Shown: piece by piece, positions 16,131 through 25,201 of the stretch
How positions within the stretch are numbered: the first letter of the stretch is position 1
Layout of the letters: every line of letters begins with the position of its first letter
NCBI RefSeq assembly: GCF_003202235.1
Contig: NZ_MASU01000009.1
Span: 64,501 to 128,500 of the forward strand
Direction: 5' to 3'
DNA: 64,000 nt
DNA from: Prauserella flavalba
GTDB taxonomy: Bacteria > Actinomycetota > Actinomycetes > Mycobacteriales > Pseudonocardiaceae
Notes under the pieces: model-generated
What the model was told of the DNA's origin: nothing
Databases searched by the model: none
Seen by the model: only the letters and a program-made list of their open reading frames with translations
Program-made: the position numbers and the translations under genes

Positions 16131-18022
16131 ACCCACTGCGCATCGCGTCGGGAGAGCTGCGCAGGCTGACCAGCGGGACGCTGCCCAAGCTGGCGGTCGC
16201 CGCGCTCGTGCTCGTCCCCCTGCTCTACGCGTCGCTGTACCTCTACGCGAACTACGATCCCTACGGCAGGCTCGACAAGCTGCCCGCGGCCGTCGTCAAC
16301 GCCGACACCGGCGCGCAGGACGCCGACGGTCACCAGCGTGAACTCGGCGAGCAGGTCACCGACGAGCTGGTCTCCTCCGGCAGCTTCCAGTGGCACCGGG
16401 TGTCCGAGACCGAGGCGCGCGACGGCGTCCGCGACGACGACTACTCGTTCGCGATCACGATCCCGGAGGGCTTCTCCTCCGCGTTGCTCTCCAGTGGCGA
16501 GCTCGACCCCCGCCAGGCCGCGATCACGCTGACCACCAACGACGCCAACAACTACCTGTCGCGCACGATCGCCGACCAGGTGGCCGAGCAGATCCGCGAC
16601 ACCATCGCGAAGCAGGTCGGCGAGGAGGCCGCGAACCGGTTCCTGGTCGGGTTCTCCACCATCCACGGCCGGACGCAGGAGGCCGCGGGCGGCGCGACCC
16701 GGCTGGCCGACGGCGCGACCCGGCTGCTCGACGGGCAGCAGGAGCTGGCGGACGGGGCGCAGCGCCTCGCGACGGGCAGCACCCAGCTGGCGACCGGCCT
16801 CACCACGTTGCGCGGCAGCACCGAGCAGTTGCCGCAGCAGACGAGGAAGCTCGCCGACGGCGCCACTCAGGTCGCGACGGGCAACGCCCAGATCGCCGCG
16901 CTCGGGAACGCGCTCGCGACCACGTCCGCGAACCTGCGCGGCGACCTCGACGACGCCACGGGCCGGCTGGCGCAGCGGCTGCGGGACGGCGGGCTGTCGG
17001 AGCCCGAGGTGCAGCACGTGCTCGGCGTCGTCGGCGAGCTGCGCGCCCCGCTCGACAACGCCGACACCCAGATCCGGCAGGCCGCGGGCCGGCTGAACAC
17101 GCTCGCCGACGGCTCGCGGCAGGTCGCCACCGGCGCCGAGCAGCTCGCCGCCGCCGCGCCCCAGCTCACCACGGGTATCGCGAGCGCGTCCGACGGCGCC
17201 AACCAGCTCGCGGGCGGGGCGGCGAGCCTGAAGGACGGCGAGGCCACCGCACTGACCGGTACGCGCGAGCTCGCCGACGGCGCGGGGCAGCTGCGCGACG
17301 GGCTCAACGAGGGCCTCGAACAGATCCCGAACGCCGACAAGGACACCCAGCAGGCCGCCGCGGCCACGATCTCCGACCCGGTCGCGATCAACTCGGTGGG
17401 CCTCGCCTCGGCGGGCACCTACGGAGCCGGGCTCGCCCCGTTCTTCCTTGCCCTGGCCACGTGGATCGGCGCGTTCGTGCTGTTCCTGCTGCTGCGGCCC
17501 CTGTCGACGCGCGCGCTCACCGCGGGCGCCTCGCCACTGCGGGTCGCGCTCGGCGGGTGGCTTCCGGCCGCCGTGCTCGGCATCGCGCAGGTGCTCGTGC
17601 TGTTCGCCGCGGTGACGTGGCTCGTGGGCATCGACGTCGCGAAACCGCTCGCCGCGATCGGCTTTCTGCTGCTGGGGTCGCTGACCTTCACGGCGATCCT
17701 GCACGCGCTCAACGCGTTCTTCGGCGCCGTCGGCAAGTTTCTCGGCCTGGTGCTGCTGGTGCTCCAGCTGGTCACCGCGGGGGGCACGTTCCCGTGGCAG
17801 ACGATCCCCGACGCGCTGCACCCGCTGCACGTCGTGCTGCCCATGGGCTACGTGATCGACGGGCTGCGGCACCTGCTCTACACGGGCGCCTCGATGCGGC
17901 TGTGGCCCGACATCGCCGTGCTGCTCGCCTGGCTCACGGGTGCGCTGGCGGTCTCGGTGCTCGCCGCGCAGAAGCGTCGCGTGTGGACGGTGCGGCAGCT
18001 GAGACCGGAGCTCGCGCTGTGA
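16127..18022 (+). CDS. YhgE/Pip-domain membrane protein (ABC-2-like exporter)
   Basis: A 631-residue protein. One membrane span sits near the N-terminus (PKLAVAALVLVPLLYASLYL) and is followed by the YhgE signature LYANYDPYGRLDKLPAAVVN. A long extracytoplasmic region of repeated heptad-like LADG/LATG units follows (about 190-430, e.g. GATRLADGATRLLDGQQELA), a coiled-coil stalk typical of Pip proteins. Five to six C-terminal spans then resemble an ABC-2 membrane domain (APFFLALATWIGAFVLFLLL; ITAILHALNAFFGAVGKFLG region). Family members are phage receptors, type VII accessory or drug/lipid exporters. It sits between a degenerate ATPase and a TetR repressor. Confidence 0.88.
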   Translation: MNPLRIASGELRRLTSGTLPKLAVAALVLVPLLYASLYLYANYDPYGRLDKLPAAVVNADTGAQDADGHQRELGEQVTDELVSSGSFQWHRVSETEARDGVRDDDYSFAITIPEGFSSALLSSGELDPRQAAITLTTNDANNYLSRTIADQVAEQIRDTIAKQVGEEAANRFLVGFSTIHGRTQEAAGGATRLADGATRLLDGQQELADGAQRLATGSTQLATGLTTLRGSTEQLPQQTRKLADGATQVATGNAQIAALGNALATTSANLRGDLDDATGRLAQRLRDGGLSEPEVQHVLGVVGELRAPLDNADTQIRQAAGRLNTLADGSRQVATGAEQLAAAAPQLTTGIASASDGANQLAGGAASLKDGEATALTGTRELADGAGQLRDGLNEGLEQIPNADKDTQQAAAATISDPVAINSVGLASAGTYGAGLAPFFLALATWIGAFVLFLLLRPLSTRALTAGASPLRVALGGWLPAAVLGIAQVLVLFAAVTWLVGIDVAKPLAAIGFLLLGSLTFTAILHALNAFFGAVGKFLGLVLLVLQLVTAGGTFPWQTIPDALHPLHVVLPMGYVIDGLRHLLYTGASMRLWPDIAVLLAWLTGALAVSVLAAQKRRVWTVRQLRPELAL

Positions 18023-18597
18023 GCCCGCGCGCGGAGGCCACCAGGCGCAGGCTGTTCGAGGCCACGATGCGGCTCGCGCGCAGCCGCGGCCTCGCGGCGG
18101 TGACCGTGGACGAGATCGCCGCCGAGGCCGGGGTCGCCAAGGGCACCGTGTACTACAACTTCGGCAGCAAGGACGGGCTCGTCGAGGCGCTGCTGCGGTA
18201 CGGGGTGGACCTGCTGGCCGGGCGGCTGCGCGCCCCGGCCGCCGACCCGGACCCCGTGGCCGGGCTCGCCGACGTGGTCGACGCGGCACTGGTGTTCATG
18301 AGCGAGTACCCGGGCTTCTCGCAGATCCTGGTCAGCGAGCTGTGGCGGGGGCCGGGGCAGTGGCAGGCCACCCTGCTGCCGCTGCGGGAGAACATCGTCT
18401 CGGTACTCGAGGACCAGCTGCGGCGGGTGGCGGAGGCCGGGCGGTTCCCGGAAGGGGTTCCGCTGCGCACGGCCGCCGCCGCGCTGTTCGGCACGCTGCT
18501 GGTGGTGGCGCTCGACTGGCTCGTGTTCGAGCCGGAGCGCAGCCGCGAGGAGGTCCGCGACTCCGTGCTGACGCTGCTCGCGGCCCGCGCTCAGTGA
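18019..18597 (+). CDS. TetR-family repressor
   Basis: A 192-residue regulator with an N-terminal TetR HTH (TRRRLFEATMRLARSRGLAA, then IAAEAGVAKGTVYYNFGSKD) and a helical ligand-binding C-terminal domain containing FMSEYPGFSQILVSELWRGP. It overlaps the membrane gene by GTGA, so it is produced from the operon it probably represses through the dyad at 15439-15464. Its last 7 bases overlap the 3' end of the convergent gene at 18591. Confidence 0.93.
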   Translation: MSPRAEATRRRLFEATMRLARSRGLAAVTVDEIAAEAGVAKGTVYYNFGSKDGLVEALLRYGVDLLAGRLRAPAADPDPVAGLADVVDAALVFMSEYPGFSQILVSELWRGPGQWQATLLPLRENIVSVLEDQLRRVAEAGRFPEGVPLRTAAAALFGTLLVVALDWLVFEPERSREEVRDSVLTLLAARAQ

Positions 18598-19187
18598 CCG
18601 TGCACGGGCCTGCGCTCGCCGAGCTGGTGCAGCGAGGACGGACGGCCCTCCAGCGCGCGCTCGACGGCGTAGAGCACGCCGCGCCAGATCTCGTCGTGAC
18701 CGAGCGGCCGGGTGGCGGCGAGCTCGGAGACCGAACCGAGCAGCACCTGCTGCGTCGGATGCCCGAACAACACCGGCTCCGGCTCGTCGGGCACCGCGGC
18801 GAGGTCCACGAGCGAGCGCACCTCGACGACGGGAGCCGTGGCGGTCAGCAGTGGTTCCACCACGCCGAGTACGGAACGCCGGTACGACTCGTGCACCCAC
18901 GCCACCAGCAGCTCGGCCGGGGCCGTCAACGCCTTCTCCACCTTCGTGGCCAGCTCGCGCGGGCGGTCCCAGTGCGCCTCCACCCAGATCGCCTTGCCCG
19001 CGCCCACGCGGTCCTTCCTCCGGCCCCGGGACCACCTCGGCGGCGGGACGGCGGCGTCGTCGGTGGCCGGCAGCGGGACGTAGCGCCTGCTGGGTGAGAC
19101 CACTCGCCAGCCGTCGAGAGCGAGCTCCTCCACCACGACGCTGAGCATGCCGCTGCCGGCGAGGATCAGCGCGTTGCGGGCTGTCAT
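18591..19187 (-). CDS. Rossmann-like hypothetical protein
   Basis: A 198-residue protein starting MTARNALILAGSGMLSVVVE, a beta-strand followed by a glycine turn and helix as in NAD(P)-binding folds, then WRVVSPSRRY, where short-chain dehydrogenases bind the cofactor phosphate. A Trp-rich middle (KAIWVEAHWDRPRELATKVE; ELLVAWVHESYRRSVLGVVE) follows. No catalytic Tyr-x-x-x-Lys is evident, so enzymatic SDR activity is doubtful. It is encoded head to tail upstream of polA with a 100-base gap. Confidence 0.65.
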   Translation of the reverse strand: MTARNALILAGSGMLSVVVEELALDGWRVVSPSRRYVPLPATDDAAVPPPRWSRGRRKDRVGAGKAIWVEAHWDRPRELATKVEKALTAPAELLVAWVHESYRRSVLGVVEPLLTATAPVVEVRSLVDLAAVPDEPEPVLFGHPTQQVLLGSVSELAATRPLGHDEIWRGVLYAVERALEGRPSSLHQLGERRPVHGH

Positions 19188-19287
19188 ACCCGCAAACCTA
19201 CCCCTTTTTCACGGAAATCAACCCGTGCCGGTTACCGGAAATGGCGTGCAAATCCCCATTCCGGCCCCCCGGAACGCAAAACCCGCG

Positions 19288-22008
19288 TCAGTGCGCCGCG
19301 TCGTTCCACGACCGGCCGAAGCCCACCGACACCTCCAGCGGCACGGCCAGCTCGTAGGCCGCGCCCATCTCCTTGCGCACCAAGGCTTCCACCTCGTCGT
19401 GCTCGCTGTCGGCGACCTCCAGCACGAGCTCGTCGTGCACCTGCAGCAGCATCCGGCTGCGGAGGTCCGACTCGGCGAGGGCACGGTGAACACCCAGCAT
19501 GGCGACCTTGATGATGTCGGCCGCGCTGCCCTGGATGGGCGCGTTGAGGGCCATGCGCTCGGCCATCTCGCGGCGTTGCCGGTTGTCGCTCGTCAGGTCG
19601 GGCAGGTAGCGGCGCCTGCCGAAGATCGTCTCCGTGTAGCCGACCTTCGCCGCCTTGTCGACCACGCTGTGCAGGTAGTCCCGCACGCCGCCGAACCGGG
19701 CGAAGTAGTCGTCCATCAGCCCGCGGGCCTCCTCGGTGGAGATGCGCAGCTGCTGGGAGAGCCCGTACGCGGACAGACCGTAGGCGAGCCCGTAGTTCAT
19801 CGCCTTGATCTTGGCCCGCTGCGCGCCGGTGACCTCGGTGGGCTCCACCGAGAACACGCGCGCGGCCGTGGCGGCGTGGAAATCGAACCCCGACTGGAAC
19901 GCCTCGATCAGCTCCGTGTCGCCGGAGAGGTGCGCCATGATCCGCATCTCGATCTGGCTGTAGTCGGCCGTCATGAGCTGGGTGTAGCCGGGGCCCACGA
20001 CGAACGCCTCGCGGATGCGGCGGCCCTCGTCCGTCCTGATCGGAATGTTCTGCAGGTTCGGATCCACTGAGGACAGCCTGCCGGTGGCGGCGATGGTCTG
20101 ATGCAGCGTCGTGTGGATGCGGCCGTCGTCGGCGACCGACTTGATCAGCCCCTCGACGGTGGTCCGCAGGCGCGTCGCGTCGCGGTGCTCCAGCAGGTGC
20201 TGCAGGAACGGGTGCTCGGTCTTCTCGAACAACGTCTGCAACGCGTCCGCATCGGTGGTGTAGCCGGTCTTGGTGCGCTTGGTCTTCGGCATGCCCAGCT
20301 CGTCGAAGAGCACCACCTGCAGCTGCTTGGGCGAGCCCAGGTTGATCTGCTTGCCGATGACGGCGTAGGCCTCCTCCGTGGCCTGCCGCACCCGGTTCGC
20401 ATAGTGGGCCTCCAGCGTGGTCAGCTGTTCCAGGTCCACGGCGATGCCCGCGGCCTCCAGGTCGGTGATCACGCCGAGCAGCGGCAGCTCGATGTCAGCG
20501 AGCAGCGGCGCGCCGCCGATGTCGGCGAGCTCGCCGGCGAGCGCACCGGCCAGCTCGGCCACCGCGCGCGCCCTGACCAGCTCACCGTGCACGATCTTCG
20601 TCTCGCCGTCCGGGTCCTCCGCCGTGTCCAGCAGCGACAGCTGCCCGTCGTCGGCGGAGCCCTCCGAGCGCAGCTCGCGGTGCAGGTACCGCAGCACCAG
20701 GTCGTCCAGCTCGAACGAGCGCTGGCCCGGCCGCACGAGGTAGGCCGCGAGCTCAGTGTCCATCGTCAGGCCCGCGACACGCCAGCCCCTCGCGAGCAGC
20801 GCGTGCAGCGGCACCTTCAGCGCGTGCCCCACCTTGCGGGCCGCCGGGTCGGCCAGCCACGCGGTGAGCGTCTTCTCGTCGGCCTCGTCGAGCCTGGTGA
20901 CGTCGAGGTAGGCGCCCTCGCCGCCGGGCGCGGACAGCGCGATCGAGCGCAGGTCCGCCGCCACCGACGCGCCGGTGACGCGGAAGGCCAGCCCCGTGGG
21001 GCCGGTGTCGCACCCGTGCCGGGCGAGCCAGTCGGCGAGCGCACCGGGCTCGAGCGCCCCGCCGCGAATCTCGAAGCCCTCGTCCGCCTCCGGCTCCGCC
21101 GCCGACAGCGACGCGAACAGCCGGTCGCGCAGCACCCGGAACTCCAGCTCGTCGAACAGCCGGTGCACCGCGTCGCGGTCCCATTGCTGCACGCGCAGGC
21201 CCTCGGGGACGGTCTCGAGCGGCACGTCCCGGACCAGCTCGGTGAGCTGCCGGTTGAGCAGCACCGAGTCGACGTGCGAGCGCAGCGCGTCGCCGACCTT
21301 GCCCTTCACCTCGTCGATGCGGTCGACGAGGTCGCCGAGCGTGCCGAACTGCTTGATCCACTTGGCCGCGGTCTTCTCCCCCACGCCGGGAATGCCGGGC
21401 AGGTTGTCCGACGGGTCGCCGCGCAGCGCCGCGAAGTCGGGGTACTGCGCCGGGGAGAGCCCGTACTTCTCCTCGACGGCGCCGGGGTCGAAACGCACCA
21501 GGTCGGACACGCCCTTGCGCGGGTAGAGCACGGTGACCGCGTCGGTGACCAGCTGCAGCGCGTCGCGGTCACCCGTACAGATGAGGACCTCGTAGTCGTC
21601 GGCCGCGGCCTGGGTGGTGAGCGTGGCGATGATGTCGTCGGCCTCGTACCCCTGCTTCTCCAGCACCGGGATGGCGAGCGCGGCGAGGATCTCCTTGATC
21701 AGCTCGACCTGGCCCTTGAAGTCGTCGGGCGTGGTCTGCCGGTTGGCCTTGTAGTCGGCGAAGGTCTCCGACCGGAACGTCTGCCGCGACACGTCGAACG
21801 CCACCGCGAGGTGCGTCGGCGTCTCGTCCCTCAGCAGGTTGATGAGCATCGAGGTGAACCCGAAGACCGCGTTGGTGACCTGCCCGGTGGACGTCCGGAA
21901 CCGGTCCGCGGGCACGGCGAAGAACGCCCGGTAGGCCATCGAGTGACCGTCGATGAGCAACAGCCGGGGTGTGTCGTTCGCTACTGAGGTGTTTGCGTTC
22001 GGGCTCAC
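19288..22008 (-). CDS. polA: DNA polymerase I
   Basis: A 906-residue family A polymerase for repair synthesis and Okazaki fragment maturation. The 5' nuclease domain (1-300) has LLLIDGHSMAYRAFFAVPAD, CTGDRDALQLV and the helix-hairpin-helix DNLPGIPGVGEKTAAKW. The polymerase domain has motif A TADYSQIEMRIMAHLSGD, the O-helix RAKIKAMNYGLAYGLSAYGL and motif C LLQVHDELVLEV. The proofreading domain is present in shape only: the expected D-x-E strand reads LAFRVTGASV and the ExoII segment reads GHALKVPLHAL. A 3'-5' exonuclease is therefore unlikely, as reported for other actinobacterial PolA. The start is GTG 22008. Confidence 0.97.
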   Translation of the reverse strand: MSPNANTSVANDTPRLLLIDGHSMAYRAFFAVPADRFRTSTGQVTNAVFGFTSMLINLLRDETPTHLAVAFDVSRQTFRSETFADYKANRQTTPDDFKGQVELIKEILAALAIPVLEKQGYEADDIIATLTTQAAADDYEVLICTGDRDALQLVTDAVTVLYPRKGVSDLVRFDPGAVEEKYGLSPAQYPDFAALRGDPSDNLPGIPGVGEKTAAKWIKQFGTLGDLVDRIDEVKGKVGDALRSHVDSVLLNRQLTELVRDVPLETVPEGLRVQQWDRDAVHRLFDELEFRVLRDRLFASLSAAEPEADEGFEIRGGALEPGALADWLARHGCDTGPTGLAFRVTGASVAADLRSIALSAPGGEGAYLDVTRLDEADEKTLTAWLADPAARKVGHALKVPLHALLARGWRVAGLTMDTELAAYLVRPGQRSFELDDLVLRYLHRELRSEGSADDGQLSLLDTAEDPDGETKIVHGELVRARAVAELAGALAGELADIGGAPLLADIELPLLGVITDLEAAGIAVDLEQLTTLEAHYANRVRQATEEAYAVIGKQINLGSPKQLQVVLFDELGMPKTKRTKTGYTTDADALQTLFEKTEHPFLQHLLEHRDATRLRTTVEGLIKSVADDGRIHTTLHQTIAATGRLSSVDPNLQNIPIRTDEGRRIREAFVVGPGYTQLMTADYSQIEMRIMAHLSGDTELIEAFQSGFDFHAATAARVFSVEPTEVTGAQRAKIKAMNYGLAYGLSAYGLSQQLRISTEEARGLMDDYFARFGGVRDYLHSVVDKAAKVGYTETIFGRRRYLPDLTSDNRQRREMAERMALNAPIQGSAADIIKVAMLGVHRALAESDLRSRMLLQVHDELVLEVADSEHDEVEALVRKEMGAAYELAVPLEVSVGFGRSWNDAAH

Positions 22009-22070
22009 GACCGTGAGTCTAGGGTGAGCCTCTGACAGTCCCGCCTGTCGTGTCGAACTAGGAGCTGTGA

Positions 22071-22514
22071 GTGACCGAGCACGTGTCGGAAGAGGAGATC
22101 CGCGAGCAGCTCGCGGGCATCAGCCCCGAGATCGCGGAGCAGCAACTCAACGACAAGGTCGGTCTCGACTTCATCGAGCTGAACCCCGAGCGGGTCGTCG
22201 GCACGATGCCCGTCGCGGGCAACCTCCAGCCCTACGGTCTGCTCCACGGCGGCGCCAACGCCGTGCTCGCCGAGGCGCTCGGGTCCACGCTCGCGGCACT
22301 CAACGCGGGTGCCGGGCGGGCGGCGATGGGGCTGGAGCTGTCCTGCACCCACCACCGGGCCGCCCTGAAGGGCCTGGTGACCGGTGTGGCCGTGCCGCTG
22401 CACGTCGGCCGCAGCACGATCACCTCGGAGATCACGATCACCGACGAGTCGGGCCGCCGCACCTGTACCGCCAGGCTGACCTGCATCGTCAGGGACCGGC
22501 CGCCGGGCTCCTGA
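22071..22514 (+). CDS. PaaI/hotdog-fold thioesterase
   Basis: A 147-residue single hotdog domain protein with the PaaI motif QPYGLLHGGANAVLAEALGS (the catalytic Asp/Glu region on the long helix) and the strand THHRAALKGLVTGVAVPLHV. It probably hydrolyses an aryl- or acyl-CoA thioester. The GTG start lies 5 bases after AGGAG, and the gene is divergent from polA across 62 bases. Confidence 0.9.
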   Translation: MTEHVSEEEIREQLAGISPEIAEQQLNDKVGLDFIELNPERVVGTMPVAGNLQPYGLLHGGANAVLAEALGSTLAALNAGAGRAAMGLELSCTHHRAALKGLVTGVAVPLHVGRSTITSEITITDESGRRTCTARLTCIVRDRPPGS

Positions 22515-22523
22515 GCGACCCGC

Positions 22524-23156
22524 TCAGCGGCCGGCGCGGGTGAACGTCACGTGCGTGACCCCGCTGGGTGAGGCGATCGCCTCGACCCGGTAGTCCTTCT
22601 CGAGGCCCTCCAGCCCGTCCCAGAGGCGCACGCCCCGGCCGAGCAGGATCGGGACCACCACGGCGTGCAGGTGATCGACGAGCCCGGCGGCGAGGAAGTC
22701 GCGGATCACGGTGGGGCCTCCGCCGATGCGCACGTCCCTGCCGCCCGCCGCCTCGCGAGCGAGGTCGAGTGCCTCGGCGGGGGACGCGTCGAGGAAGTGG
22801 AACGTCGTGCCGCCCTCCAGCTCGATCGGAGGGCGAGGGTGATGGGTCAGGACGAAGACGGGTGTGTGGAAGGGCGGGTTGGGTCCCCACGCGCCCTTCC
22901 ACTCCGGGTCCTCGTGCCATCCGGGGTGGCCCCACTTCCCCGCGCCCATGATCTCGGCGCCGATCCCCGGGTCGTGCCGCTGGACGAAGGCGTCGTCGAC
23001 GCCGCGGCTTCCGCCGGCCTGCCACCAGCTGGTCGCGAACATCCACTGGTGCAGCCGGTCGCCGGCGTGACCGAAGTGTGCCTCGGCGCTCTGGCCCTCC
23101 CCGGTGCCGAAGCCGTCGAGCGAGATGGCGAAGTTGTGGACGCGGACGAGTGACAT
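22524..23156 (-). CDS. RibD C-terminal-like (dihydrofolate reductase fold) protein
   Basis: A 210-residue protein of the YyaP/RibD_C class: the N-terminal strand VRVHNFAISLDGFGTGEG, the middle PPFHTPVFVLTHHPRPPIEL, the nucleotide-loop GGRDVRIGGGPTVIRDFLAA and the C-terminal VVPILLGRGVRLWDGL. These stand-alone proteins are NADPH-dependent reductases of unknown substrate. It converges on the thioesterase and diverges from the LysR gene, a common regulator-target arrangement. Confidence 0.88.
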   Translation of the reverse strand: MSLVRVHNFAISLDGFGTGEGQSAEAHFGHAGDRLHQWMFATSWWQAGGSRGVDDAFVQRHDPGIGAEIMGAGKWGHPGWHEDPEWKGAWGPNPPFHTPVFVLTHHPRPPIELEGGTTFHFLDASPAEALDLAREAAGGRDVRIGGGPTVIRDFLAAGLVDHLHAVVVPILLGRGVRLWDGLEGLEKDYRVEAIASPSGVTHVTFTRAGR

Positions 23157-23300
23157 GGTGCTGCTCCCTGGTTCCGGTGGTCTGAGGTGCTGGTTGCCCC
23201 GTCGCTATGGACCCCCTGCGGCCCGGAAACTCATCGGTCGCCTCGACCCGGGGTAACGTCTCCACCGGCACCTCTACCGGCAAGGCAGGCACAACACCTC

Positions 23301-24281
23301 ATGGACCTCGACCTGGCGCAGGTCCGCGCCTTCGTCCTCACCGCCGAACTGCGCAACTTCAGCAGGGCGGCCGAGCGGTTGTTCCTCACCCAGCAGGCCC
23401 TGTCCAAGCGGATCAGCAGGCTCGAGGACGCACTCGGCGTCCGGCTGTTCGTCCGGACCAACCGCACGGTGGAGCTCACCGCCGACGCGCAGCGGTTCCT
23501 GCCCCGCGCCCAGGACCTGCTGCGCGCCGCCGACGCCGCCGTCGCCGTGCTCGGCACCGCCGACGCGCCCGTGCGCCTCGACCTGGTCGACAACCGGCTC
23601 TCCCCGATGTTCATGCTGCGCCGACTCGCCGCGCGCGACCCGGGGCTGCGGGTGGAGCGCAGCTGGCGGCGCGGGCTGGCGAACGCGGTCGATCCGTTGC
23701 TGCGCGGCGAGGTCGACGTGGCGTTCGGCCGCGTCCACGACCTCGGCCGCGAGCTGCCCGCCGAGCTGGAGCACCGGCTCGTCCGGCTCGAACCGCTCGT
23801 CGCGCTGCTGCCGCCGGAGCATCCGCTCGCGGGTGGCGACGTGATCCGCATGGCCGACCTGCGGCCGGAGGGCATCTGGCTGCCCTCGCTCGCCGGACCC
23901 GTCGAATGGCTCGCGTTCCTGCGCCGGATGAGCGAGAGCCTCGACGTGCCGCTCGACGACTCCGGGGTCAGCTTCGACCTGCGGCACACGCTGGAGCAGA
24001 CCCGCTACGGCCCGCCGCGGGTGCCCCTGGCCGGTGCCGACATGGAGCTGGCCCCCGACCTGAACCTGCGGGTGCTGCCGTTCGAGCCGTCACCGCTGTT
24101 CCCGTGGTCGCTCGTGTGGCGCAAGGGCAGGCAGCGCCCCGCCGTGAGCAAACTCCTCGCCCTCGCGGGGCGCACGAGCCGGGCCGAGGGCTGGTGTGCC
24201 CACGACCCGGCACGCACGTGGCAACCCGACCCGCCCGCAACTGAGGCGGCTGTCACAGACGCTGCCGGAACCACGCAGTGA
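23301..24281 (+). CDS. LysR-family transcriptional regulator
   Basis: A 326-residue LTTR. The winged HTH occupies residues 1-60 (VRAFVLTAELRNFSRAAERL, then FLTQQALSKRISRLEDALGV). A periplasmic-binding-like effector domain follows (VRLDLVDNRLSPMFMLRRLA; DPLLRGEVDVAFGRVHDLGR; LEPLVALLPPEHPLA). ATG 23301 starts exactly at the conserved MDLDLAQVRAFV. It is divergent from the RibD_C-type gene across 144 bases, its probable target. The 3' end overlaps the convergent hydrolase by 29 bases. Confidence 0.93.
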   Translation: MDLDLAQVRAFVLTAELRNFSRAAERLFLTQQALSKRISRLEDALGVRLFVRTNRTVELTADAQRFLPRAQDLLRAADAAVAVLGTADAPVRLDLVDNRLSPMFMLRRLAARDPGLRVERSWRRGLANAVDPLLRGEVDVAFGRVHDLGRELPAELEHRLVRLEPLVALLPPEHPLAGGDVIRMADLRPEGIWLPSLAGPVEWLAFLRRMSESLDVPLDDSGVSFDLRHTLEQTRYGPPRVPLAGADMELAPDLNLRVLPFEPSPLFPWSLVWRKGRQRPAVSKLLALAGRTSRAEGWCAHDPARTWQPDPPATEAAVTDAAGTTQ

Positions 24282-25053
24282 ACTCGGCGTCGGCCACCGC
24301 CGCGTGGGGCGTCTGCGGCGCGGGCTCCAGCCCCGGCTCCTCGGCGAGCGCGTGCTCCATACCGGGCACCACGACGAGCCTGCCGCGCTCGCCCAGCTCG
24401 CGGCTCAGTGCCTCGGCCGGCTCCCGGAAGGCCACGTCGTCCTGCCCGCCGACCACGATCAGCACGTCCGTGCCGAGCTCGCCCGCCCTGCGAACGAAGT
24501 CGAACCGCTCGGCGACGGCCCGGGAGCGCTCACTCCAGTGGTAGGTCACGCCGAACCGCCGCGCGTTCGCCGCCACCACGGGCGCCAGCTGGATCACCGG
24601 GCTGACCAGCGCCGCCGCCGCGACCGGGACCTCTCCCCGCACGAGCACCTCCAGCGCGACGGCCGAGCCCGCCGAACCACCAGCGACACCGATCGGCGCG
24701 TCCGTGATCGGCAGCTGCTCGCGCAGCGCCGCCAGCGCGGCGGGCAGCTCGGCCGCGGCCTGGTCGGTCACCGGCTCCGCGACGTTGAGCACGTAGTCCT
24801 CGCCCGCCAGCCGGAAGAACTCGTCGGACCCGCCCGGCAGCGACCGTTCCCCCGACATCGGCAGTCCGAAGTAGATTCGCCACGCCGGCACCCCCGCCAT
24901 CGGCAGCGCCGCGGCCATCGCCCGCTCGCTGCGGGGCGCGTCCATCAGGTGCCACGTCACGATGGCCGGGGCCGGGCCGCTGGTGCCCTCGGGGCGCAGC
25001 GCCACGTACGGCACTCCGGCGGCGACGCCCTTGATCATGGCCGAGGTCTGCAT
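24253..25053 (-). CDS. Alpha/beta hydrolase
   Basis: A 266-residue hydrolase from the ATG at 25053, preceded by AGGAGGAACC. The nucleophile elbow is VAGGSAGSAVAL (Gly-Gly-Ser-Ala-Gly), the acid is in VGGQDDVAF and the catalytic His is in VPGMEHALAEE, in the expected order. It resembles dienelactone-hydrolase or prolyl-oligopeptidase-like carboxylesterases. The substrate cannot be inferred from neighbours. Confidence 0.9.
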   Translation of the reverse strand: MQTSAMIKGVAAGVPYVALRPEGTSGPAPAIVTWHLMDAPRSERAMAAALPMAGVPAWRIYFGLPMSGERSLPGGSDEFFRLAGEDYVLNVAEPVTDQAAAELPAALAALREQLPITDAPIGVAGGSAGSAVALEVLVRGEVPVAAAALVSPVIQLAPVVAANARRFGVTYHWSERSRAVAERFDFVRRAGELGTDVLIVVGGQDDVAFREPAEALSRELGERGRLVVVPGMEHALAEEPGLEPAPQTPHAAVADAEFTAWFRQRL

Positions 25054-25189
25054 GGTTCCTCCTGTTGTTTTCCTGTGACACCAAGCAAACCGCCTGCTCA
25101 GGCCCCCGTCCAACAGCTTTCGCGGCGCCGGTGACAACCGGCGGTTGTGATCGGGACCGGCCGTCGGCTCCGGTCGCACCGATGCCCGA

Positions 25190-25201
25190 TAGCCTGGCCC
25201 G
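25190..25201 (+). promoter_or_regulatory. Leaderless -10 box directly before the 545-aa gene
   Basis: TAGCCT (25190-25195, matching the actinobacterial TANNNT consensus) ends 6 bases before the ATG at 25202. That places the transcription start at or next to the A of the start codon. No ribosome-binding site is present, consistent with a leaderless mRNA. No convincing -35 was found. Confidence 0.5.

Noticed and set aside
15839-18289. An 816-codon open frame on the - strand.
   Set aside because: It is antisense to the YhgE/Pip gene. The repeated residues mirror the LADG repeats of the real protein, and no start signal or domain is visible.
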